A DNA stretch of 64,000 nucleotides. Source: Xiphias gladius (Eukaryota > Chordata > Actinopteri > Istiophoriformes > Xiphiidae). The translations under genes and the position numbers were made by a program. The stretch covers positions 16,749,001 through 16,813,000 of the forward strand of contig NC_053415.1 of assembly GCF_016859285.1 (NCBI RefSeq), read 5' to 3'. This document shows, piece after piece, positions 22,038 through 34,370 of this stretch. Numbering within the stretch: the first letter of the stretch is position 1; the number at the start of each line of letters is the position of its first letter. Under the pieces are notes generated by a model that had not been told where the DNA came from, did no database searches, and saw only the letters and a list, made by a program, of their open reading frames with translations.

Positions 22038-25000
22038 TCAGTGTTGACTTTGCCAGAGAGCACATCTTCAATCCAGTCCTCCAGCTCCTGAGCACTGGGC
22101 AGATCCTCCTCATCTTCCATCTCCATCCACACGCTGTCGGCCTGCTCACAAACACGCAGCAGTCAAACAGCATCGGGAGAAACTCAACACAACAATCATG
22201 TCATGTCAAAAAGGTTGTCAGGTTGTCATGGACTTACATCTGTAACATTGACCACTCCGATCTGTGGTCTGAACAGGTCCACCTTGAAGGTCTTCTCCCA
22301 GTAGGGGATCAGCTGAAGAGAGTCGGCGAAAAAAAAACCAACAAACAAACAAACAACAACAAAAAAACAGATGAAAAAAAAGCAGATAACATTAGCTCTG
22401 CGGCTTCTGAGCTAAATGTTTATTTGCAGGGTTTGGTTTCATGTTTCACTGCATTCTCGTCTGCCCGCCTCTGTGCCTGTCTAAACCTAGAGGTGTGACA
22501 GCTCACCAGGGGAAAGTCATCAGGGTCAATCCAGACGATGCTGAGGTCAGGTAGGTGAGTGTTGTCCCTGGCCACCTCCTTCAGGATCTCCAAGAACTCA
22601 AAGCCATCTGGAAGAAAGTATTAGCACACAACATCAAGTGATTCAAAACCCTGCTAGCTGAGGGTTGACTAGGACCATAAGAAGAGAACGCATTATATCC
22701 AGCATGACAACTTCTTGGCCATGAGCAGAGACTCAGCAACGACGTGAATAGGCGCATTGTATGGTTTTGCACCAGCCTGAAGACCTGAGAGCGGTCAAAA
22801 GTATCCATCTTTAATGGAAAACTGAAACCCTAACTCTTTAGCTTAGCTTTTGATTAGGATATTTCATGGGCATTTTTTTTTTTCATTTAAAATGTTCAGT
22901 TGTTTTATTTGTTATATATTTTTATTGTCTTTTCATTATTTCACTTTCATCAGTTTTACATTTGCCTTTAGCCTCCAAATGTTTTACTGTTTACTTGTAT
23001 TGTCTAATACATCTCTAATATGTGTGAAATGTGGTATACAAAGTTTGACTGATAGATTGATTGAGCATCAAGACACAACAGTTACAAGTAAAACTCCATT
23101 GTCTAAAGCAAATATGTTCTCCAGGTTCATGCTCCTCACCCCCTCCAAAAACAAAAAAAGTGTGGTATAACATATAACAGGCTCTTACCAGGATCCTCCT
23201 CCTCTGCAAAAGCCACAATGTGGATGCCCTCGATATCATCCTCCTGAGAAAACGAAAGAGAAACATAAATGTGAGATTACTGTTAAGTGCCAGGAAAAAC
23301 TAAATTTAAAGATGTTGCCTCTGCAACATGGTGGTCATCGCTCACCCAGGTCTCAAACATATCTTCTGCACGCAGCTTTCTCAGAGTTGGCCTGGTGGCA
23401 CAGAAAAGACATTGGCAGTTACGTTATGTGTTTGTACAACAGACCCCAATATTTTTTAAAGGTGACAAAGAAGTTGATTAAATTCACATTTGTTAGAGTA
23501 TTATTTCAACGTTGCTCTTTGATTACCGTCTGTGTTCAGTTATGAATTCCACCAGATCCTCCTCAGAGTGAGGTTTGCCTGGGATGGTGACGGGCTCCTC
23601 CATGAAGGGTTCATAGAAATCCACCTCGTTCAGCTTCAGCGTCAGCTCCTTGGCCACCTGAAGCAACAATGACAGATCATTCAAGAATAATGATGAGTCC
23701 GTTGACTGAATGGTGTGTTTGTTTGTTACTTACGGATTTCTCAAATGTGGCAAAGAATTTAATGTAGGGCTGGAACTGCTCCGCAGCTTCTTTAAATGCT
23801 TCATAGTCTGAGAATATAAGAGAACAGGGAGGAAAAAGGACTTGTGTAGAGTACAGTGTTATTATGCTCTGTTATCTTGTGCACAACAGCATTTTGTTTT
23901 GCTCCTGTTTTCTTGATCAAACATCTGTTTGTGCTTTCTTTGGCTGTTGTATACATGACATTTGCACATCAGGGAGCGGAAATAGCTGAACTTTGACCTC
24001 TACATTATGCTCCCACAGTTGGTCAGATGGGACGTAGCTGCGGCTCATCACCACAAGTAAACTACTCTATACTCAGTTCTTCCAAAGCATGTGAGAAGGG
24101 ACGAGGCAGTGGCAGCTGTGTGTGCGGCACCGGTAAAAATGGATCTGTAAATCCACTGAGATAAGGGGGGTAAAATGCACTCATGCTATAATGAGGGGCA
24201 AGCGCCACAGATAGCCCACCATAGACCCATCTAACAAGATAGTGAGCTGGGTCCAGACAATAAAAAACATACACATCTTACAAACATATCATTCATGCTG
24301 ACAGCCTCACACACTCACGCTCAGAGTCTTCGCTCTTGAAATAACCGATGAGTCGGATGTCTTCCTCCAGCCTATCAAAAGCTCTCAATTCCAGAGCATT
24401 TCCTATCACCTCCACCGGATCCTCCAGTAGCTAGAGACAGACAGAAAGAGGAGAGAAAAGTTCTGGGGTAAGCTTGTAACTCTGGCAAGGCTGGTGTTGC
24501 ATAGCGCTAGCAGCTGGGAATCTGCCCTTAAATCAGTCTACTCACATCCAACAAAAACTCCACCAGGGTGTTAGCAGAGAGCAAGCCGTCAAACTCGATC
24601 ACTCGATCGGCCTTAAAAACATATACACTGCCTTCCTCTTCCAAACCTGTGATTGAAGGAGATTAGATATCATTGCATACATTTAAAGAGTGTTCCTAGA
24701 GTTATTTGACCCTTGACTAAATAACTGTGATTAAGGCTATGACTTCCAAATCCCAATCAGATATAGGAGGCTAAGTAAAGGTTATGTTGTATTCAAATAC
24801 TCACCCAGTTTCTTCGCCACCTTTGCATCTTTGTTGGAGTCAACCATTCCAAACCCAATTTCCTTCTCTTCCATAACCTGAGCTACAAGCTGCAGCCAAA
24901 AGAGAAAGATCATTGTGGGAGTAAATGGTAGGAACAGCACTGAACACAAAACATGCAAAGAAACAAGCCAAACAGAAAATTATTCCGTAAACTAAATAAA

Positions 25001-26666
25001 CATAAACGTAAAGTTCAATAGACTTTGTCAGATATAAAACTCGCAGTTCAGTTAAGATATTCATTGAAGCTGCCTTTGTGAGAAATTGAATTGTGTTGGG
25101 TATGGTCTTAGGGGGAAAAAAAATAATACCATAGTTGGCAAACTGACAGAGGTGCCCAAGCTGCCCCAGACTGTTCTAAATATAACCAGAGAGTATAATA
25201 TAATTATTCTGGCAGTTGTTCTATGAAGTACAGTAGGTGAGCTGAGTGAGATTGGGACTCTGCTGCCACAAATGATTCTCAAGCAAATGGATCAAGTTTG
25301 TTTGTCTTAGCATTACTTTGCTGTCTTCAGTGCATTGGGAAAAGCTATGGACCAATACAGTTCAAGGTGCCCAGTGGAGTTTTTGACAACCCGTAGCCCT
25401 CTGTGGCAATGGTTTTACAAGCTGATTCCCATTTTGTTTGCATTGTTTATGGGGACAATCATGCGCACGTGTGAACACGCAGAGCACATGTGCGCTGCCA
25501 TCGGTTTTCACGCTATCCCACTGATCTACGGTAGGTGGCGGTAATTCATCAACAAATGTAGCAGTGGCAGCGAAGAAGAAAACTGTTAACAAACAATGCA
25601 TGATCTGTCTGAATTATATCTTATAAAGTTCACAGGGCACATTTAAGTTTTTTTTAACACCAATTAACAAAGACAAAGTAAACAGAGCTCAAACTGGTTG
25701 TAAGACTGCAAAAAAAAAATAATAATAACACCAGAAAATTGTAGATATTTTGGACAAAGTAGCAAATATGTTGTAAACTGTATCTGCTCACGTCACACTA
25801 GCAGTCACTAACGTGCAATAGACTATTCTTTGTACATGGTTACTGTACATGGATGCCTGACTCTATAGTAACATGGCCCACCTGTGCTGTGTAAAATAAG
25901 TGAAGCTAATCTCAGGACTGCACAACTGGGCTCAGATTACGTTAAGTGGATCAAAGAGCAACACACCCTCAGCCATGTGTAACATGAGACAGGGCACACT
26001 TTTTCCTACAGTATGGGATTCATACAGAGAGATCCATTTAATCTATCAATTACATGTGTATCCAGCTGCTTAGCCACAGTAGAGGAGAAGGCAGTTGTGC
26101 CCTTCACATATATAGCTCGAAAACATAAAACACATGAGCTCTTGGCCTATTTCTGCGAGCAGAGGAGAGCCAAAGGGAGAACTAGCCTCATACATTTTAC
26201 GGGACTAACGCGCACATCGAAGTAGGCTAGAATAATCTTAAGTGACAGCACTGCATCTCACTAGACTACTGTGCATTCATAGAGTATATACACTTACACA
26301 TTGACCTTGAGGAATCCACTGCCACCCAACCTATTTGTTTTGTATTCCTGCTCTTCTCCCTCTCTTCCTCTCCCTGCATTTTTTCTCTATCTACTCCCTA
26401 TTTTGTTTTTCATCTTCTTAATACTTTACCTCCAGCACCAACTCAGTCATCTGGTGTTGCTTTTGTAGCTCCTTGCTGTCTGGTAGAGGCTCGTGGTAGA
26501 ACAGGCAAAGCATGCTGTACTTTTTCAAGGCTTTCTTGTAGTTCTTGTCATTGATGTCTAGGACGCGGTCTTTGCCGTCATACTGTGGGAACTCCAGGCC
26601 TTTTTCAGCCGGGGCCAGACGCACAAGGCTCAGGCAAGGGAGTAGGAACAACCACAAGGAAAGCAT
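21881..26666 (-). CDS. casq2: Calsequestrin 2, 11 coding exons
   Basis: High-capacity, low-affinity calcium buffer of the sarcoplasmic-reticulum lumen, which works with triadin, junctin and the ryanodine receptor. Coding exons in transcript order are 26666-26430, 24889-24805, 24646-24546, 24430-24319, 23807-23734, 23657-23527, 23391-23346, 23243-23189, 22607-22507, 22312-22238 and 22141-21881. All introns are GT-AG and phases agree; the total is 1278 nt (425 aa). Residues 1-20 form a signal peptide ending LAPA before EKGLEFP. The family motif YDGKDRV and LCLFYHEP follow. The body is built of thioredoxin-like folds, with [10 protein letters not shown] and WIDPDDFPL as anchors. An N-glycosylation site, NVT, lies at 336-338. 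The last 51 residues are Asp/Glu with a single Asn. Most features ([17 protein letters not shown]) are CASQ2-like, but [14 protein letters not shown] resembles CASQ1. Linkage to vangl1 supports casq2. The tail makes it longer than human CASQ2 (399). Confidence 0.95.
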
Positions 26667-27100
26667 GGTCCAGACCTACCACACACCCCGAAAAGTCAGA
26701 GTATGGTTTAGTTTCAAAATATAAAACTGGACAACCAGAAAGGTCACCTAAGCCCTGTGAAAAGGGAGCGCAGAGTAGAAAATGCTGCAGAAAGTTTTAG
26801 ACTTAAAAAGTGGTCCGTGAGTGGCAGTTCTCAAGCATCTCAAGCTGTCCACAGAAATCCAATTTCTAAAGCATCTTCAGGACCCAACAACTCCTTCTCC
26901 CAGTGTGATCACTCCTTCACTCCCTCTCTCTGCAGACACAAAGGCGAAACAGGAGCACTGTCGGGCCTGTGAGGTACTTGGGGGGGGTGGAGACCATACA
27001 TAGCAGCGCTCCTCTCCCGCTACGCATGCAGAACAGGCCCATTTTTAGGAGACCAGTTGTTTGAATGCTAAAAATAAAATGGCAAGTCCGAAAGAGAGAT
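26429..27100 (-). promoter_or_regulatory. casq2: Putative casq2 5' region with E-box and MEF2 site
   Basis: Upstream of the casq2 ATG (26666), an E-box CAGTTG lies at 27054-27059 and an exact MEF2 consensus, CTAAAAATAA (YTAWWWWTAR), at 27068-27077, 8 bp apart. Paired E-box/MEF2 sites are typical of striated-muscle enhancers and calsequestrin genes are muscle-specific, so a role is plausible. Neither the transcription start nor a TATA box was identified. Confidence 0.4.
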
Positions 27101-28258
27101 AGTAGAGGGCAGCAGTGGGGGTTTTAATAGTGAGTTACAGTTCTTTATCCCTGTGATGTCTCTCTGAGGGAGTCAGCGATGAGGGAGGAGAGAGTTGAGC
27201 CCCAAAGATTTGGGGGTGCAGTTATTTTGAGTTGTTTAATGAGGACCAAGGTTAAGTGGATGCATGGTTTGGTGCTAGAGTAAAAAATGGTGGTGTATTT
27301 TAAGTGGCAGCTCATGAGACAATCTGCCAATAGGTGTGCAAAGGGCAATTCAAATAATCTGTCTGTAATGGTTGTCCTGCAGATGTGGTCTTATGAGTTT
27401 AGCATGTGCGATGTGCTATCCCACCCACTATAATAATAATACTTTTTGCTTTCTTCCTCTTCATATACTTTTATATTTAATGGCCACACACAACATTTCT
27501 ACACTGCTGACAGAACAGCAGCAGCTGAACCTCTATTTTTACCTCCCTCTGTAGTCTCCATCTCCGCTCTCACAATACAAGTACAATACAATAGTTCCCT
27601 GGCAGCTTCTGATAGGGTCTCTGCCGCCCACTGCAGGTAGAACCATGTATGAGCTGCCGAGTCACAACACCAGGACCCTGAATCTGAAGCAGCTAAATGG
27701 AATTCAGCCATTATTAATTCCATCATTCTTTCCTGTGCTTTTCCTGCTGGGACATGTCAAAAGCATCTCCTGTGAAAATGGCCTATAACCAATAAACTAC
27801 AGGCTTACGATGGGTCAGTTGCCTGGGACAAGGCAATTGTGACACCTGAACACCGATGTTGCGATTGAGACTGCATGAAGGCTATTTAGCAAGTGAGCAG
27901 TTAAGTAAAAATAATGATAGATAAATGATTGAAAGTAAAAAGCATTGTAATTGTGACCATACCTACTTACAACAAACAAACAAAAAAGAGACCAAGCCTA
28001 AACATCAACAATACCATAATCTTTACATCTTGCATTTAACAATATCCTGTAACAACTTCAACATATATATACATCTAATTAATCATGTTAAATAACATGC
28101 AGTTTAATATCGATTGAAATGAACACTTTTGGAATGAGATGGGTGGTGTTCAGTTCATGGTTGTGAGGGAACAAAAAACATTTTCCTAATGTATTATTTT
28201 TGGTAATGGATTAAAGATAGAGCTAAACCACAAGTTAAATATACAAAATCGATTTGAC
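27101..28258. other. Intergenic between casq2 and kcne2; one old repeat
   Basis: No gene is recognised. About 27650-27820 contains a dispersed repeat also present at 37085-37260: both share ACCAGGACCCTGAA, CAGCTAAAT, GACATGTCAAAA and GGCCTAT in the same order. The casq2/kcne2 interval is also the junction between the two syntenic blocks. Confidence 0.5.
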
Positions 28259-28264
28259 TTTATT
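28259..28264 (-). terminator. Candidate kcne2 polyadenylation signal
   Basis: TTTATT on the plus strand reads AATAAA on the kcne2 strand, about 134 nt after the stop codon. Confidence 0.45.
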
Positions 28265-28397
28265 ATTCTGATTACAAGTTTGACCAGCATGTGCCACATT
28301 CACTGCAATTGAAAAGACATACAGTATATTTGCCCTGCTACTTCTGTAACTGATGATAATGATGATTTTCTGTGAGTTACAGTGTCTATGCACATTA

Positions 28398-28727
28398 TCA
28401 TGCTGCAAAGTTAGCAATAACTTCACTCTGCTGTAACTGAGCAGTCCAGTCTTCCTTGATGTATTGGTGGTAGGGGTCATTAGAGTGCTCCCTCCTCTTG
28501 GATTTGACCGTGCTCACCAAGATGGCTACAACGATGAAGGCAAACAAGCCAATCATGACCGCCAGATACCCGACGACATCCCTGACGTTCTCCTCAGCCA
28601 TTGTCTTGTCTAAAGCGTTGGCTGCAGCTGTCGCATTACGCCTCCACTTGTCAAGATAGCGACCCAAAGCACTGGTCAGAGACTCCTCCAGGTGAAGGGT
28701 CAGGTTGGACCAATCCGAGGCACTCAT
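28398..28727 (-). CDS. kcne2: KCNE2 potassium channel beta subunit (MiRP1)
   Basis: Single-pass membrane beta subunit that modulates voltage-gated potassium channels such as KCNQ1 and KCNH2 in heart, gastric and other epithelia. The whole coding sequence (109 aa) is in one exon, as usual for KCNE genes. The N-terminal ectodomain has two N-glycosylation sites, N8 (NLT) and N31 (NAT), at nearly the same places as in human KCNE2. The membrane segment spans about residues 50-72. The juxtamembrane block [19 protein letters not shown], followed by YHQYI and EDW, is diagnostic of KCNE2. The C-terminal tail is shorter than the human one (109 against 123 aa). A good acceptor (TTTTCCCTCCCACTAG) ends right at the ATG, so the 5' UTR lies in an upstream exon that I could not place. 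In human the gene also lies near SLC5A3. Confidence 0.96.
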   Translation of the reverse strand: MSASDWSNLTLHLEESLTSALGRYLDKWRRNATAAANALDKTMAEENVRDVVGYLAVMIGLFAFIVVAILVSTVKSKRREHSNDPYHQYIKEDWTAQLQQSEVIANFAA

Positions 28728-31700
28728 CTAGTGGGAGGGAAAACAAAGGATGGTTTCCTGCTATTTTGAAAGTTTAAGGCAAATTGTACTTGTCTATAAA
28801 TCAAACTGAGTGTATTGTATCCAAATTCTATAAATACAACTACAGAACTTAAACTTGTGCAAATTCAGTTCCACAGCTGTATAAGAAGAAAGAGAGGAAA
28901 AAGCTGATTTAAACACATTTTTTATCAAAAGTAATTTCACCAGATACCTATAATGTAAATGGCAATTTTAAAGAAATTACCCCAAATGGGGTAAACAAAT
29001 ATTTAAACATTTTACTGGGAAAAGTCTTAAGTCTCCTGAAAACTTGGTTTCACATTGTAAGTACTTCTCTACAACATAAAACACTCATAACTAAATAAGC
29101 AACAATCACATTTAAAGTTAAGAGAACATACTTAGGTGTTCTTTATTCATTATCTATTAAGAATTTAACACTGGAAACTCAGCTAATTTGCTTCATCAGT
29201 ACTGTGCAGGTGTGGTTTCATCAGAGTTGATAGATGGTGGCCCGGTTACTTCAGCAAAAAACCCCACAACTGCCTCCGATTTTGATTTAAATGTTGCTGA
29301 ATTGTGATTGGTGCATTGAAGTACAGTGATATCTCCTTTTTCAACCAATCCCAGTCAAACCAATGAGAAAAGCACAGAAAAAAACACATACACATTTCTT
29401 ATGTGGAATAAACAAAACTCTTCTAACTTTGGCAGAAAGTTTTGTATACATGTAGGAAGCCGTCGTTCACAGTAATAAACTGATTAAGAAAATAGGTTTT
29501 TATGGCCTTTAAACTCTGCTGTAATTTAGTGACCACGGTAAACACTGCTACAAACGTGGGTCCTGTTGGTCCGAATACAGATTGGGAACATTTTGCAGCT
29601 GTAAAAGAGGCCTGGCAATTAGAACTGTTATATGCAAGGCATTAAAGCAACATACAAAAAATAATACAACTCCGAAAGGCCATGTTATCAGTGCCCAGAT
29701 TGATTTCATTATCATCAACTATCATTGCACCATTGTGATTTAGTTCATGTTTTATCCACCAACTCAAGCACAATTCTACGGCCAACCATATGAAGACCAA
29801 GAGAAAAAGGAACAGCAGCCTTTCCATACTGCACCAACCTTCTGCCAGCTTTTCGAAGACCACATCATGGAATTTGTCAGGAGATCAGGAAACCTCAGAG
29901 TGGGAAAAGACCAAAACAAAGTCGGCTGGTTAGAGTAAGCTGCAAAATCATTAGCTGGCTGCTGAGCACAGTCAACCACTGCTCATATGTTGTTTACTTT
30001 TTTAACCTTTCTGCTTGGCTGAACAGTGGGTTTTGAGTTTGCGTGTATGTGTGAGAGGGAAAGATACTTCGGCATGACCTTCAAAATGTTATGCATACAA
30101 TATGCCGATATCACCTCCAGTTGATAAAGAAAAAGGAGTGCTGGAAGTCAGTATCGCCCACACACATGCATACACACACTTACACAGCAAGAAATAAAGG
30201 GCAGGGAATGGAATAATTAAAGACTGACCTGCCTGGTTTCAGGGTGGCTGGCTAGTGTGTTTATTCACTTGTAATTCCGAACCTGTCCACACAGAGGGAG
30301 CCCAATACAAGGGCGCATTGACTACCGGTCTGTGGTAATTTTACTGTAGCTCTCCAAAAGATAGCAGTCTAATGCTACACATTTTTGGGTCATGCACACA
30401 CATGCACTTGCATTTTTTTCAATGAAATATGTCAATGATTGCTTCATTATCAAATTATCAAATCCACATCGTTTGTCTTCCTGTTCTGTAAAAAATCAAA
30501 TGTGTGCTATTATGTAAAGTAAGGAATTGGAATGGGGTCTTCAATTAAGGCAATGTAAGGTATCACTGTCAGCACCCTGGAGTCGTTAAAGCTCCGTTGT
30601 CTTGGTCGAGGACACTTCAGCGTGGTATCTGTTTGTTGACAAGAATGTTTAAAACTGGATCCTGCATTTGAAGGGGCAGCGTTTCCCCCCCCCCAGAGCC
30701 ACACTGCTGGAGAGGATGACTCCCACCACCTCTGATCATTTATGTCTTGCTATGCAGTGCCAGCGGGTGGACGTTGTGCTGACTTTTCTCTCTGTAAAGT
30801 GAAACGAGAAAAACGGAACAGTAAGTAAGAGTGCGAATACAAAGAGACAGATGCACACATACACACACACAAAAGTGGAACTGAATGTAAACTGGTACAT
30901 TTCCACAGCCTAGGAAGAAAGAGACAGAGGACAGAAGTAGAAGAAGGGGAAACAAGACTATAATCTGATAACATTTATGTGCAATATGTCTTGCAAATTG
31001 TATAAATTGTTCTGGGTAAATAAATTTATACTTTGTAAAATAAATGAAAATCATACGGAAATAAACGGAATGTCATCTACATTGCAAATACAGGGCTCTC
31101 CTCATGCAAAACCTACAAGCTGGTGTCTTATGCAAATAGAATTTCCATGTGTAAATAGGGAGATTTTGCATAGTCAAAAATTCAAAGTGCAAACAAGTCT
31201 CCTCCACTGCTGTTTCTCTCAACCTCTGATCAGTTTTCAGCATCTGCACATCTTGATAATGTGACATCTCAGTGATCAGATGTTTCACAATTTAGTGTTT
31301 TTTTCAAATCAACAGGAATTTATGTGTTGGCTCAGTGTGATGAATGCATGTTACGACACAACATGTGTTGAAATGAAGTGACAGCAGGGGACCAGAACAT
31401 TGGTTGCTTTTCACAATAGAGAGGGATACTGTATCAAGCAAAACAGCTTTGCTATATTTCTCTGTATTATTGATGACATAAAATCACACAAAAAAGTATC
31501 GCATTCTTGCTTTCCAGCCTTGAATCATTATTCAGTACCGTTTTCAATACTTACTACTGTTTAATGGATCAGTTATAAGATACCAATGAGAATAAGGTTC
31601 GGGTTACCAGGTTGTACTAATACCTCGGCAGGTGTTTAACCTTTCTATTTGGTAATAACGCAGCTCTATATAGTGGTGGTCCATTAATACATTTTCATGG

Positions 31701-32714
31701 GTTTTCAATTCTTAATAAGCAATCTAGTCTGCTGCTATGAATGTTAATAAAGCATTAATAAAGACTTTTAAATCATAAAGTCTGCTGTTATATATATGTT
31801 GTTAATAAATGGAATTTTGTACAAGTAGGGGGTCAAGCTCACCCTCACTAAAGGGTGCCTTCTTATACTACTGAATAATGCATCAAAGCCAGATTAGTTT
31901 GCACTAAATGCATATCTTCACGTTTACCTAAAAATGGTACCTGTTAATCTATTTAGGTCACACTATTTCAGATGGATGTCCAACTGGAGACTTCATCATT
32001 ATATTTGCAGGTGATGCAATTTGTACATTCAACAAATGGTTAGAGAGTTAGATTTGACAGAAAAGGCTCTGCTGTTTAAATGAATCCGTGAGGAGCAGTG
32101 CGGATTCTGCTGAGAGAGCTAATCCACCGCAATAGATACATACGTGAACACTAAATCTTAGTTATATTAACAATACCAAATACCACATAAGGAGGAGGTT
32201 GGGAAGGTGGAAGGAGCTGCAGCAGTGAACAGTGTTAGCATGAGCATAATCAGCCGATTAAGAGTTATAAGTGCAAGGTTATAATGTCCACGCTGTAAAC
32301 CACAGCTGTGAGTGAGCCAATTATTGTGAAACATCGCAAACAGCTGATGCCAATCAGCCAATACAAGCGGGACTTCAGTGGTCTGCCTGAAATGCTTGAT
32401 ATGATGCAAATACTAGAGTAAATTCAAAGTGCTTCAAAAATGTTGGGAATGTTGTGAAGTACAACCTCCCCTTGGTGTTAACAAGCTAAGCACAGCAAAG
32501 CAGTGACAGAAATAACCAACGGCCATCTGACTTCATCACAAGACTGGCTGGATTGAACATCAGGGGTGAGAGAATGGACCAGAACAGCGACGGCAACCCC
32601 AAGGCGAGACTGACATATGCAAAAGAGGGCAGTGCCACCGGAGCCAGTGAACCATAAACCCCCTGCTAGGTTCGAATGTTACATAAAGTCTGAAATGCAG
32701 GTTTTCACAAGCAG

Positions 32715-32767
<53 letters not shown>

Positions 32768-34100
32768 CAGTAACACACTAATGCAAAGCATGGTCTTTTA
32801 CTTCTGTTGTTTTTGTTCATGTGCATATTTGTGTGTTTGTGGAACACTGAGGTTATTCCATTCATAAATCAGTGTTCCGCGAGTCACAGGAGTCAGCGTC
32901 TTTATTTATGCAAATGAGTGCAATTACGACTTCGATGAGTTTTCAGTTGGTTGGCCACAATAGTCAGCCATCCGGCCATAAATCCAGATTGAAAAATAAT
33001 GACAAACGATTTATGTCTTCCAGGATGTGACGCTTTCAACATTCAACATACAAATGTACAAATGATTAATCTATTTTTCAATTCAGTGATAATATCACAT
33101 GTAGCAACTTGCTTGCGATGGGAATCCTCCTCCATATCTCTCGCTTCTGTTTGGTTTTCAGTTGGGAGACAATACAGCAGTACTTTTCCACACACTTTCT
33201 GGAATTGACAAACCTGGATGAATCTGTTATGCATGTTCAAAACAGAGATCACAAAAGAATTAATCAGCGCACATTGTGCTACGTTGAACTTTCTTCTTTG
33301 TGAGGCCATATTGTGAGTGGCCACAGTGACACAGATAAATCCAAAGCCACTTCATGTTTTGACTACAACTTGGCTCAAAACAAAACACTTCCTGGTATTT
33401 GTGGTAGCACTAGTTAGTGGATTTTAGCTGGCTCAGTTATGCTTAGCATAGAATTTTTTTTCCCCATGCGCCGCCTCTGCAAATCTCTCGACCCATGCTA
33501 AAGGCACAAAACATGGGCCTACAGCCAAGTGCATGTTAGCTGAGACACAAAGACACAAAATTTTTGTTTTGTTAACAGCTAATTACATTAGTTTTAAGTC
33601 TCTAAATCAATAATTCAATCAATATCACAAAGACACGTCACAGTAGGCTGAACTGCGGATCAACAGTTTGTCTGCCATTAATTTGTTAAAGTTGTGCGAA
33701 GAGTTTAAAAAGGCTAGATTTTAGTGTGCCCAGTAGTAGTATCAAAAAAATAGATAATCTGGTAGACAGCAATGCAGTAAAGTGTTAAATTATGAATCAC
33801 TTTGTTGATTCAAATCATTTCATTCAGATTTGTTAGTTACTGACTGTATACTTTTGTTTAATTTTCTAAATTAAGTTATTGCATCCACCTTCAACTGCAC
33901 GTCAGTAGTACAACAGTAAGTAAACACATCACCACTCATACCACCGCAACGTTTAGTGCTGATCCTGGCTTCAGTTTAGTAGTATGTTACGTCTTTTACT
34001 GGGTCAAGCTGTTTCGTTCAGTCCAGTACAAAACTAGGCCTCTACAAACACTGTACGTGACATTAATAGCTTAGCCAACCATTCGCGAGTTATCACATCA
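28728..34100. other. Gene-poor stretch upstream of kcne2
   Basis: It should contain the kcne2 5' UTR exon and promoter, not located. Open frames at 29642-29863 (minus, 73 codons, one hydrophobic segment) and 29747-29938 (plus, 63 codons) overlap each other and match nothing I know. Apart from a CA microsatellite I see no clear gene. Confidence 0.4.
32721..32765. repeat. (AC)22 microsatellite
   Basis: A perfect AC run of about 45 bp. Confidence 0.95.
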
Positions 34101-34104
34101 CAAT

Positions 34105-34370
34105 TACCTCCGCCAAGGAGGTTATGTTTTCACCCCTGTGTGTTTGTTGGTTTGTTTGTTGGTTTATTTGTCAGCAGGATTACACAAAAAGTACTGAACC
34201 AATTTGCACCGAACTCGGTGGAGGGATGGGGCATGAGCCAGGGAAGAACCCATTACATTTTAGAGCAGATCTGGATAATTTACCATGAATTTGAATTTTT
34301 TTATCTGAAGTCCGGTCTATGTTGTTTGACATTGGCCTTGGCGGAGGTATGCGCTCCACTGAGTGCCTAT
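34105..34370. mobile_element. Short DNA transposon with CCTCCGCCAAGG inverted repeats
   Basis: CCTCCGCCAAGG at 34107-34118 and its exact reverse complement CCTTGGCGGAGG at 34336-34347 bound an inner text (AAAAAGTACTGAACC, AACTCGGTGGAGGGATGGGG) that I recognise from a widespread non-autonomous repeat of fish and other animals. No coding capacity; the 100-codon frame at 34140-34442 crosses it by chance. Confidence 0.8.

Noticed and set aside
21877-22173. 98-codon frame rich in methionine on the minus strand
   Set aside because: Alternative frame of the GAT repeat (ATG read instead of GAT); the Asp/Glu frame is the calsequestrin tail.
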